Below are positions 23,442 through 32,324 of a stretch of 47,314 bases of DNA, in pieces. Every line of letters begins with the position of its first letter. The stretch's first letter is position 1. A program made the position numbers and the translations under genes. Below the pieces are notes generated by a model. The model was given only the letters and a program-made list of their open reading frames with translations, was not told the DNA's origin and searched no databases. This DNA comes from Symsagittifera roscoffensis (lineage: Eukaryota; Xenacoelomorpha; Acoela; Convolutidae): assembly GCF_963678635.1 (NCBI RefSeq), contig NW_026971228.1, positions 1 to 47,314 of the forward strand, read 5' to 3'.

Positions 23442-24168
23442 GTCCTGTTATGTGATAACTTTTTATGTTGGGTTTATTGTGGTTTTTCTTATGTTTCGTT
23501 GGTTGTGACCTTTTTTCAAAAATCAAATTGTTTTTGGTATGGGTTTGTCTTTCGACTTTTTTGTGTTTTATTATTTCTTTCTTAGACTTTATAATAGTCT
23601 TCAAAAGAATAAATTATCCAGTTTTAAACTGGGTTAATCCGGTTTGGGTACCGTTGGTTTCCTTTTCTTAGTCATGCTGTTATTCTATGTGTTGTGGTGT
23701 TTAGTAAGCTGCATTGGTTAGTTTTGTTTAGTATATAATTCCTTTCCAACCGGGTTAAAGGAAAGTTTGAGACTTGTTATCGTGTGTTAGAGTTGTTGAG
23801 TGTGAAAGTTTGAAACTGAAATTCATTATTTAAACAATTCTTCGTGGGCGAGCTGTGCGAGTATGGAGAGAATTCTTGTGCGAGTGAATGGAAATATCAA
23901 AAGGTTAGTACTGCATTTTCGTCTTATCAATTTACTACATAGAAGTTCAATTTTACTGCTAGTTTTGGGGAAAAATTAAGTTACAAATTTTCATCATTAT
24001 TAGAATTACTGCTTTTAGGGAAATAATTTATAAATTAACTTACTACATTGGTATGAATTTTATTTAATTTAGCTGGTGCAAAAGATTATTGAGTTTTGAA
24101 CAATTTGAAGAAGTTTTCTATTTTTTATTTTTCTTTTGTGTATTTTGCAGATGACCGTGAGATGAAGA

Positions 24169-24255
24169 CTAAAAATCAAAATGATACATGGATAAAGAAT
24201 GGTTAGTGTTTTATTTTAAATTTATTAGTTAAGAGTATATATAAATTATACTTAC
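24169..24255 (-). other. Possible 87-base intron at the end of ORF-Z, copy B
   Basis: On the coding strand the last sense codon of ORF-Z runs into CAG|GTAAGTAT, a near-ideal splice donor whose TAA is the ORF stop. An acceptor TTGATTTTTAG ends at 24169. Removal would replace the C terminus with a short alternative tail. The equivalent part of copy A is outside the window, so conservation is unknown. Confidence 0.3.
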
Positions 24256-26065
24256 CTGTTAGTCGTCGGGGAAAAACCGTGGGGGAAGATGTCGTGGATT
24301 ATGTCGGAATTTGTTATTAATTTTGCTAGTATGCGAATGATGTTTTTAGTTTGAAGCAGTGGCCAAAGCAATTGAAGTGCTTTAATGGTTTTTAGTTCTT
24401 CAGTGCCAACTGCAAAATCATAAGGTGAGTTTTGGATGAGATTATATAATTTGTGGTTATATTTAGTGTTGTGGATGAATTCTAATATGGGGATTTCTAT
24501 AGGTTGAACAAATTCGTGTGGGATAAGGAAGGGTCTGGATTCTTCTGCGTTGAAGGTCTTTGTGATGGGACAAAAAATATACATTTGGGTTATGGGATCA
24601 TAATTGCGAAGAATACCGTGAAGGTTAGTATCTTTGATGCAATATGTGAAGTTAAGGAAAAATGGTGATGAGTATTTAGAGTTAATAAACTGAAAACGAT
24701 GGTGTGGTTGTCTTGATGGAGTGTGTAGGTCAAAGTAATTTTGTATAAAGCGGTAATATGTATATGTGTGGGTTTGTTTAGTGCGTAACATAATGTCGTG
24801 TGAGCAGTGCAAATCTCGTTCATGTGGTGCAAGGAAATGAAAGGTTAGTGAAAATAATTGAAATCTTTCTTTAAAACTTTCGTAAGCTTGTGTGTCGGTT
24901 AGTGCTTCAGTAATGATGTGGTCGAATTTACGATCAAATATATTGAGTGTAAAAACATATGGTGCTTTGATGAAAAATTTTTCTGTGATTTGTGGGTTAG
25001 CGAAGCGATCATCATCTAAAAATTGGTCTTGGTTAGTTCGGATGATGTTATGATCGTAATATTCTAGCGTATATTCGTTAGCTCGGGGTGCAGTGTATGT
25101 TTTAGTGATTTTTTATATCCGATGTAAGTAAATTGTCTATGTGTTAGTGGTGTAGTAAGTCGATATAGCATATCTTGATTTCTTTCTATATCGATGTGAG
25201 TATTAGATAAAGGTAGGCAAAGGGGGTTAGTAAAATGATAATATGATGTCCAGTGGAGTGTAGGCATTAAAACTTGTTCGTCTACAAAGCTACGTGTATC
25301 GTTAGTATCGGTAGGGGTGTTCAAAGTATATTGTGGAAATGAAGGTAAGGTGATGGCTAAAAAATCTTTCGTGTTAGTGTGATTTGGATGATTAATATAT
25401 TCACGGGCTGTTCCTGGTTTTGTTGGAAATGGATGGTTTGGGAATTTTCTTTTGAAAGTGCGATAAGCTCTATTAGTGCTAATTGATGATTCGGTGGATG
25501 TGGATGATGGTGCTAATGATGCGGTATAAGCTGAAGAGGGTGTAGGGGTAGGTGGGTTTGATGATTCTATTGTGGATGAAATCTGATTTATAGTGGGGTT
25601 TGCAAGGTGGAAGGGTTGTTGTTGTAGGGTGATAGAATTATCTAGTTCCTGGGAGATTTGGGGAGTATCTGGAGAATTGGATGATCGGTCTGAATGAAAT
25701 GAGGAGTAGGTTGGGATAACTTGTGAAGCATAGGAGGGTGTAGAAACGGATGGGAGTGGGTTATACGGTGGGATTGGTTGAAAAGGGGGTTTCGAAAAAA
25801 CTGAGGGATTGGTTTGAAAATTATTGGATGGAGATGGTTCAGAGTCGGCAAATTCGTCAGGGGTTTCAATATCTGGGTTATTGAGTTGTGAGATGGAGTA
25901 TAAAACTGAGATATGTGAATTAGTGTCTGAATTCATGCCTGATGTTATATTATTGGTTGGGAAATCGGGTGGCGGGAAAGCAAAAAGTGGGATTATTGTA
26001 ATTGGAGTGTTGAGGTTGGTTGAGTGGGAATTTGAGCGGTGTAGGGATCCAAGTTGTCGGCTCAT
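24252..26065 (-). CDS. Last ORF (ORF-Z), about 600 codons, unknown function; one frameshift, copy B
   Basis: The ATG at 26063-26065 overlaps the stop of the glycoprotein as ATGA. The first half, to about residue 190, is Pro/Ser/Thr/Asn-rich and looks disordered. After a basic patch (FKRKFPNHP) comes a folded-looking domain starting near MPTLHWTSYYHF that continues to the end (PFLIPHEFVQPIEIP, ILAKLITNSDI). A run of four A near 25100, against five in copy A, shifts the frame, so the open stretches are 25064-26065 and 24252-24812 with the piece between readable in the second frame. No signal peptide, membrane segment or catalytic motif is evident. Position after the glycoprotein suggests a structural or accessory role, but that is inference. 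I recognise no family. Confidence 0.65.
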
Positions 26066-28727
26066 CGTCGGCTAAAAAAATTATTATTTTGAGACTGAAA
26101 AGCGGTGGTATGGGATTGTTCTATAATTTGTTCATATGTATTTTCATCTAGTGAATGGTGTGTCATTATATGTTGAATGGGACTTTGTGATATAGTTGGT
26201 CTAAAATTTGGATTATTTTTTATTGCTAAATTTCGAAAATTTCGTGGGACTAGTGATAATGGATGGTTATGTGGTAGGGGTGGTAACTGTGGTGATGTAG
26301 GCGTTATGTCTACATTGTTATGTTCTTCGTCGTATGTGTTCTGTCTTGTTGCTATTTTTGTGTTGTATTCCTTTATTTGTGCATCTAAAAGAATTTTGTT
26401 TATTGATGATGAAAAAATTCCAAAAAATTCTGCGAATAGGATGCGTGCTACACTTGCTTGTCTATTTACTTGTGTGTGTATAGCACATGTGTTATAGATT
26501 CCTTTTAAAAGTGAAAAAAGAAATCCTATAAAGTTAAACATTGCGTATAAAATAGTCAATTTTTCTAAGATGTAGTAGGGCCATCCTAGAAAATCGAGAA
26601 TTTCATTTTTCAGTGTAACAAAGCTAAAAATATTTATAGGTGAGATATCTTGTGGTCGGTATTTTTCACCGTTGAGATATATATATAGTCTTTAATGTCT
26701 TTAAAATATCCGCTATAATCTTGTGTATAAATGTCTGCAAATCCTGCGGTTTCGGCAAGTTTGCGTAAGTTTTGGTCAATTGATTGTCTTTGTATAGTGT
26801 CCATTTGTGTTAATAATTCTTGGAATTGTTGTGTTCTAATGTGATGTTGAATATCGGATTTTGAATATATTCCAATTGATTGTAGGTCAATATTTGGGTT
26901 TCGAGCAATATCTCTAATGCTTTCAGGTGAAAATTTTTTGAGTGATTGCATGAATGTGGGATATGGGGTAAGAAGGTAATATTTATCTTCATCAGGGTTC
27001 AGTTGTACTACATTGTGGCTGTTTTCTGATCCACATGGGACTGCGGTATCCCAGAAATAAGTTCGTCTTGAAAGTGTGTCAACGAAATGTACTTTATTCT
27101 TATGAAAGATAGGGATTCTTTTATAGCATCGTTTATCTTCAAAAACATATAGTGGTGATACTTTTTTGGTACAAGTGTAAAACCATAAAATGTTTCCTTC
27201 ATAGTCTAAAAAATTTGATCTATTGCCTGATAGCAAATATCCTGCGTAGGGTATTTTTAATACTGCTAATGCAAGTGATTGTAGGATTTGTGTTCTTTCT
27301 AATTCGCATAGTTGGTGAAGTGTTTCTAATTCAGATAGTGACATTTCTTGAAAAATTCGGCTAATTGTGTAGTCTAATTTCATATCTAGGTGAATATCAT
27401 AGTGGATGTTACCGAAATATGTACTATTCATTAGTGATAGTTCTTGTAAACGTGTGCTTCTAGTGTCATGGGGTTTTAGATGTCCACCAGGTTGATTTTT
27501 ACTTTTTTGAAAATCAACTGGTATATATGATGTTCCTTCGTTTATAGGGTGACTTGTGGCGTATGGGTCGATTTTTACTTTTCCAGTGGTCATGTCGAAT
27601 CCTTTTTCGTATTCAACTAATATCTCGGAGTATTGTGTTTTGTGAAGTGGATTTCTGTATTTACATGCAAGTTCTGTTTCTTGATATATTTGAAAACGTG
27701 TCAATTTATTTTCTATATTGTCTATGTTTCTAAAATTAGAACTTTGTCTTCGTGATGGATGGACTTGTTCATATGGAATTGATTGTATAAAATATTTTTC
27801 GTGAAATTTTATCATACGAGCGTGTATTTTTGCTACTTGAAATGTTGTACATGTGTCTTCAGGGAACCAAACAATTGTTGCTTGTGTTCGTGTTGTAGAG
27901 TCACAATAGCCTTGATCGTTTTTACAAGGTAATCTAATTCCTTGATAGATCATTGTGTTCTCTGATAAATCGCGTGTGAGTTGTATTTTTTCGAGTTGTA
28001 TTTTCCAATCGAAAAACATGATTTCTTGATATCCTTTATTTTTTGTGTCTGCTTTGCAGTTTGATGGGTCATTTATACCAATGTGTGGTATCCAGTGTTT
28101 ATCGTGTATATCATAAGTTAATCTTCCGTGTGCGCCGTTGTATGGGTATTTTTCATCTAATTTTATATGTCCTTGATATCTTTCAAGTTCTGCTTGATGT
28201 ACAGAATCTGCAAAAACTTGGAAATGTACTAATTTTCTATCTGTGTTTTTATTTCTTGTGATATTGAGTCTTAGTATCTTGTTTTTACAATCTTCGGGAT
28301 TGAGATGTAGAAGTCGTTCGATATTACTTTGGTAGAATGATTCATGGTCAAGTCGGTTTTTATTTCCATTTGAGACTTGTGAACAATGTACTTTCTTTTC
28401 GGAAAATGTCGCTGTGAATTTATATCCTATAACTGTTGTTGCTCGGGCTTTTGAATAAAGTGTCGCTATTACATTTGTTGTCTCTATAGCTTGTGGTTCT
28501 GTTTCGCATTGTGATACTTGATTTATTGCATATTTGTGTAGTGTTTTTTGTTCGTTTTCTTCACAATCGTAATGTGTTACTAATAAATCTTGGGGTCCTG
28601 TGCGGGGGGAAGGGTTTATGTTTTCATTGGAGGTTACTAGAAAAAAGAGTTGGAGAAAAATAATATTTTTAGAATATACATGTGTATGATAATCCTGAGT
28701 ATGGGTTATAAAATGTGATGTAACCAA
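26062..28727 (-). CDS. Envelope-like membrane glycoprotein, copy B; one frameshift
   Basis: The frame is open for 697 codons (28727-26634) and continues in another frame to 26062, ending with TGA that overlaps the next ATG. The break is an expanded TA run at about 26678-26689, absent from copy A. The frame opens on TTG, with no ATG before residue 237. Visible features are a hydrophobic signal-like segment (residues 20-32), N-X-S/T sites at 155, 434 and 502, a possible furin-type site RSTR (423-426), a cysteine block CYKRIPIF...PCG (residues 534-566), and hydrophobic anchor segments encoded about 26650-26440 followed by a polar tail. The C-terminal cysteine block resembles class III fusion glycoproteins of chuvirus and related negative-strand viruses; this is by eye only. 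It is most likely the element's env. Confidence 0.65.
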
Positions 28728-29844
28728 TTGTAACTTTGGTATATCTGTCGTATTTGTATATTACTTCAGTTGTTATAAATGGTGGTGGTAGGGATTGTGC
28801 TGTTATATTTGTTGGATTTAATGGATAGGGATGTTGAGTAATGTTATTTAATTTAACCGTGATTTCAAATTTTAATTGTAGACTATTTTGTTGGAGTATT
28901 TGGATGTTATGAGCACGAATGTCTTCGTGAATGTCTTGTCTATATTGTAGTCTATTTAGTGCCCAGTTGTGGAGTCGGTTACTTTCTAGGTGTTGTCCAA
29001 ATAATGGTGGAGGTGCTGTGAATGTATTCCAGTCTAGTCTTAAAGGAATATTTGTTGATGATTGTTCTCGATATCTAGCGTCGAGGTTATTTGGGAAATT
29101 TAAGTTAAAAGGTGGTGGTGAAATCTGGCTGATTGATGGTGTTGATGGTAGTGATAATGTTTCTGGTAGTGATGAGGATGTTGTTGTATCCGTAGAAATA
29201 CCTATTGGGTCATTAACTAAATTTGGTTCACCTTGTGTGAATGAATGTTTTGTCCAATATGGTAGTCGTGATGCTTGGTTTGGGGGGTTAAAGGGATTTT
29301 AACGTATTTGTTCAGATGTTGGTGTTGAACCTAAGTAATCTGATGGTAGGCTTGAGGTGCTACGTTGTGAAAGAAGCGTAGGCGTTTCTGGTAATATACC
29401 AATGGGGTTTTCTGGAGTACTTTGTGATGGGGATTGAGGTATATCAAAATGAACTCGGGGAGTTTGAAAATTTCTGTTTCGTCGAGGATGTATAATTTGT
29501 CTATTTATTTCGACTGTGTTTTGGTTTTGACTAGGATTTCGTATTCTACTTAATTCTTGTGGTAATGTTGGGTATAAGTTATATGTTGGTTCACTTAGAG
29601 GTGCTTGTCGTTGAACTGGTTCTAGTGGTTCTGATAAGCGAGCGTGTCGTTCTTCAAAGGTATATGGGTTATCTTGGAAGGAAATTCGTGTAGATGTTTG
29701 AGGGTTTTGGGTAGTTGAAGATGGTGTTGGGTTATCTTGGAATGATGTCGGTGAAGACTGACTATGTGATTGTTGGTTAGCAATTTTTGATGGTTTTTTA
29801 TTTATTCTTTTAGTGAAAAAATTTATGTTTATTATAATATTCTT
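28669..29844 (-). CDS. Pro/Ser/Thr/Gln-rich ORF without ATG, one internal stop, copy B
   Basis: The frame runs from just after a TAG (29845-29847) to TAA 28669-28671, about 390 codons with a single TAA at 29299-29301. Copy A has GAA there, so the ancestral frame was open. No in-frame ATG exists in either copy, so it is easy to miss. The first 250 residues are low-complexity and Pro/Ser/Thr/Gln-rich. The last 110 look folded (HLESNRLHNWALNRLQYRQ, then EVIYKYDRYTKV) and are the best conserved part. It overlaps the end of small ORF 2 at its start and the glycoprotein frame by about 55 bases at its end. Expression would need splicing, frameshifting or a non-ATG start. A coding-strand TTTCTTTTTCTAG directly precedes it in B but not in A. 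Confidence 0.6.
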
Positions 29845-29998
29845 CTAGAAAAAGAAATAGGAGGATTATTGCTAGGGCGAATGTGATGATTGCTTTCTTT
29901 ATACATTTGCATATTGTCAAGATGAGGGATGATAGAAATGTTACAAAAATTACAAATAGTAAAAAGATATCTGTTCTACTAAAAATGGTTCGTATCAT
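29810..29998 (-). CDS. Small hydrophobic ORF 2 (62 aa), copy B
   Basis: The ATG overlaps the stop of the preceding ORF as ATGA. After MIRTIFSRTD the product has two hydrophobic stretches (about residues 11-28 and 35-51), separated by a short basic, cysteine-containing hinge (CKCIKK). It looks like a two-pass membrane peptide. The start and stop positions are kept in copy A although the frame is broken there. It could be an ion-channel-like or accessory membrane protein; no family is recognised. Confidence 0.5.
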   Translation of the reverse strand: MIRTIFSRTDIFLLFVIFVTFLSSLILTICKCIKKAIITFALAIILLFLFLEEYYNKHKFFH

Positions 29999-30225
29999 TT
30001 AGATAAGTTTTGTGAATCGTACCTGTGGATATAGTCAAAAGCTTTTGAAAGTTGGAGGTATAGTTCAAATAGGGAATAGAAAATTAAAAAAATATTGCAA
30101 AAAATGATTAAGATTATAACAAAAGATTCAAAGGTATCAAAAGGAAATATTATTATAAGTTTAAATATCGTTAAAAAGTTTATGAAAATGTTGAGTATTA
30201 GGTTGACTGATTGATAGAAGAGCAT
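29995..30225 (-). CDS. Small hydrophobic ORF 1 (76 aa), copy B
   Basis: An ATG-started ORF follows the conserved spacer. Residues 5-27 and 34-57 are dominated by Ile, Leu and Phe, suggesting two membrane spans, then a polar tail (YIHRYDSQNLSK). The stop overlaps the next start as ATGA, implying coupled translation. AT-rich DNA readily produces Ile/Phe/Leu-rich reading frames, so coding status rests mainly on the conserved start and ATGA junction in both copies. Confidence 0.45.
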   Translation of the reverse strand: MLFYQSVNLILNIFINFLTIFKLIIIFPFDTFESFVIILIIFCNIFLIFYSLFELYLQLSKAFDYIHRYDSQNLSK

Positions 30226-30818
30226 TGAAGAAATGGCTTCTTGATCGAGTATTTTTTGTTGTTTGAGGCAATTTTCAAGTGTGGTCGGATTATTTATTGG
30301 TTTTTTGACAAGTGGGTTGAGTTTTGTGAAAAATTGTTGGGGGCAAATTTTCTGGTGATCGGGAGGTCTTCTTTGTCTTTATTTTCATTTGTCAAATGAT
30401 CTGGGGTATTTTTGAGATTTTTATACTTTAGGCTAATTAAAATGGTCGTTCTTTTACTTTAGGCTAATTTAACATATTTGTTTGGGGGGTATTTGAGGTC
30501 TGAGTTGGGGAAATATTGTTGATCTTTGGTTTATTAGATAAGGGAGGGTTATGATATTATGGTGATATTTAATTTAGTTGTCAAGTTGGAATGGTTTGCT
30601 TATTTTTGACCTGGAGGTCGCAAAGTTATAGTTATAGATATGCCTGGAGTTTAATATCGTTCGTCTAGTTGATCTGTGTTAGAGTTAGAGAAGGTGACAG
30701 ATTGGATGAATCCTATTGGCTAATTATGAACTAGAATCGTTGCGTGTTTGTCAGCATGTTATTTTGAAAAATGAAAGTTCAAAATATTTCAGAGGTTCAA
30801 AGATTATGAAATATAAAA
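30226..30818 (-). other. Conserved noncoding spacer between integrase and small hydrophobic ORF, copy B
   Basis: 593 bases contain no ORF shared with copy A, but similarity to 5836-6427 is high. A motif ACTTTAGGCTAATT occurs twice (30425-30438 and 30456-30469), and the twin is kept in A. The position suggests control of the 3' ORFs, as a subgenomic promoter or splice acceptor region. Confidence 0.5.
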
Positions 30819-32324
30819 TTAAAGCTGTTTTTGAAATTCGACTTTCCATAATATTTTAGATTGTGGGATGAATGTCTTATAGTTTTTACGTGGTTGGTTT
30901 CTAAGTCGTGATGACTCTCTAAGCTCTGATTTGTCGATTTGTTCTTGGGGTATTATTTTTTCTGTCAATTTTCTATTTTTTCTTGCTTTTTGATCTAGCT
31001 TTTTTGTTGTGGTTGATTTTTTATTTTGGTTTTCGAGATGAACGTCATGTTGTTCCTTTGTTTCATTTTCTGTATGTGGGTTATTTTGAATAACTTTTAA
31101 ACCTGTGAAAGAATATAATTGAGTTAGTTCGCGTAGTGCGTATTCTTTTGGGTAATAAGGTAATAGGTTGTTTCGATGTTGAACAATTTCTTTTTGTTCT
31201 AAGTCGGTGATTTTATATGTGACATCAGTGGGTTTGGCAATTATTTGGTATGGTGCTTTACGAAGGGGTTGTAATTTTTTAGAAATTCCTTTTTGAGTGT
31301 TAAAATTGGGTATTAAAACAAATGTTCCAATTTTTAAATCGGAGGCTGGTGTAAAGCGTGAATTTATTTGTTCATTAATGTTTTGTCTTTGTAACAACTT
31401 TTTTGTTACTTTTTGGTAAATTTCATTGTGTTTTTTATCTCTGTTTAAAATCCATTCGGTGTGTGTACCGGAGGCTAATTTAAGAATTTGTGGGTGATGA
31501 AAATGATCTTCATCGTATGTGTGTAAAGGTAGGTTATAACAAATTGAGTCTTTATTCGGTTGACAATGATTTTGTGCATTTTTATGAGAGTTTGCTGTAA
31601 ACATAATTGGTTTGCGTGGCTTTTGATTAAAAACCATTTCATATGGTGACATTCCTAGAGTTGTCGTGATTTGTGAATTATATGCTAAGGGAAATAGTTT
31701 TACATCTGCTGACCATTCGGTGTATCTTGTATCATTTCCATTGATGATACATCTAAGATATTCTTGTAGTGAACGGTTCATACCTTCGACTAAGCCGTTT
31801 GTCCAAGGTGCATGAGATGTACGTGGTTTGTGTTTGATGTTATATAAATGACATAGTGTGATGATTTCATTATTTATGAATTCTGTACCGTTGTCTGTAA
31901 CTAAAATTTCTGGTAGTCCGAATTTAGCTATCCAGTGTTCATAGAGTGTTGTGTAAGCGTAATAAGCGTTACAATGTGGTACTGGGTTAAGTGCTACATA
32001 ATGTTTAAATGCGTCAATAATTACCATAATGTAGGAGTTTCCTTCGGATGAGGGTGAAATTGGTCCTTTTGTATCAAATGAAATACGGTGGTTAAAGTAC
32101 AAACTTTGTCCTTTAAAATCTTGTTTTTGTGCTATTTGTTTTTGATTTGGGTAAGGTTTATTTAGCTGACATACTATACAATCATTGCATAGTACTTTTA
32201 TCCAAATTGGTGCATTTGGAAAATAAAAGTTTTGTATGAAATTTGTGTAAAGAGAAAATTTGTGTAAAGAGAAAAATGATTGGTTTGTGATCTGTGAATA
32301 GAACTGTTGGATGTTTTGATCCAA
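30819..32324 (-). CDS. Pol integrase (N terminus replaced by deletion junction), copy B
   Basis: Residues are numbered in the 501-codon frame. The CC half of the zinc-binding motif is kept (CNDCIVC, 46-52), but the HH half was lost in the deletion. The catalytic triad is D84, D144 (TDNGTEF) and E180 (NGLVEGMNRSL), a D-D35-E spacing typical of LTR-element integrases. The C-terminal part has the GTFVLIP and LRKAPYQI strands of the Ty3/gypsy GPF/GPY-type module, then a basic tail (ESSRLRNQPRKNYKTF). The first 24 or so residues are RNase H sequence read out of frame and are not natural. The core is unbroken, but the protein could not be made from this copy as a normal Pol product. Confidence 0.8.
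   Translation of the reverse strand: MDQNIQQFYSQITNQSFFSLHKFSLYTNFIQNFYFPNAPIWIKVLCNDCIVCQLNKPYPNQKQIAQKQDFKGQSLYFNHRISFDTKGPISPSSEGNSYIMVIIDAFKHYVALNPVPHCNAYYAYTTLYEHWIAKFGLPEILVTDNGTEFINNEIITLCHLYNIKHKPRTSHAPWTNGLVEGMNRSLQEYLRCIINGNDTRYTEWSADVKLFPLAYNSQITTTLGMSPYEMVFNQKPRKPIMFTANSHKNAQNHCQPNKDSICYNLPLHTYDEDHFHHPQILKLASGTHTEWILNRDKKHNEIYQKVTKKLLQRQNINEQINSRFTPASDLKIGTFVLIPNFNTQKGISKKLQPLRKAPYQIIAKPTDVTYKITDLEQKEIVQHRNNLLPYYPKEYALRELTQLYSFTGLKVIQNNPHTENETKEQHDVHLENQNKKSTTTKKLDQKARKNRKLTEKIIPQEQIDKSELRESSRLRNQPRKNYKTFIPQSKILWKVEFQKQL

Larger units (their letters stand above)
22674..24168 (-). other. Long 3' untranslated region of copy B
   Basis: About 1.5 kb lies between ORF-Z and the polypurine tract, and the matching part of copy A is outside the window. 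It holds a possible remnant ORF (22808-23122), a GC-richer segment with a duplicated tRNA A-box-like motif (23333-23441), and TA-rich filler. I see no other gene in it. The region may include an insertion private to copy B; a third copy would tell. Confidence 0.5.

Noticed and set aside
26062-28727. Glycoprotein as a stand-alone endogenous RNA virus insertion
   Set aside because: It occurs at the same place, in the same order, in both element copies, so it belongs to the element.
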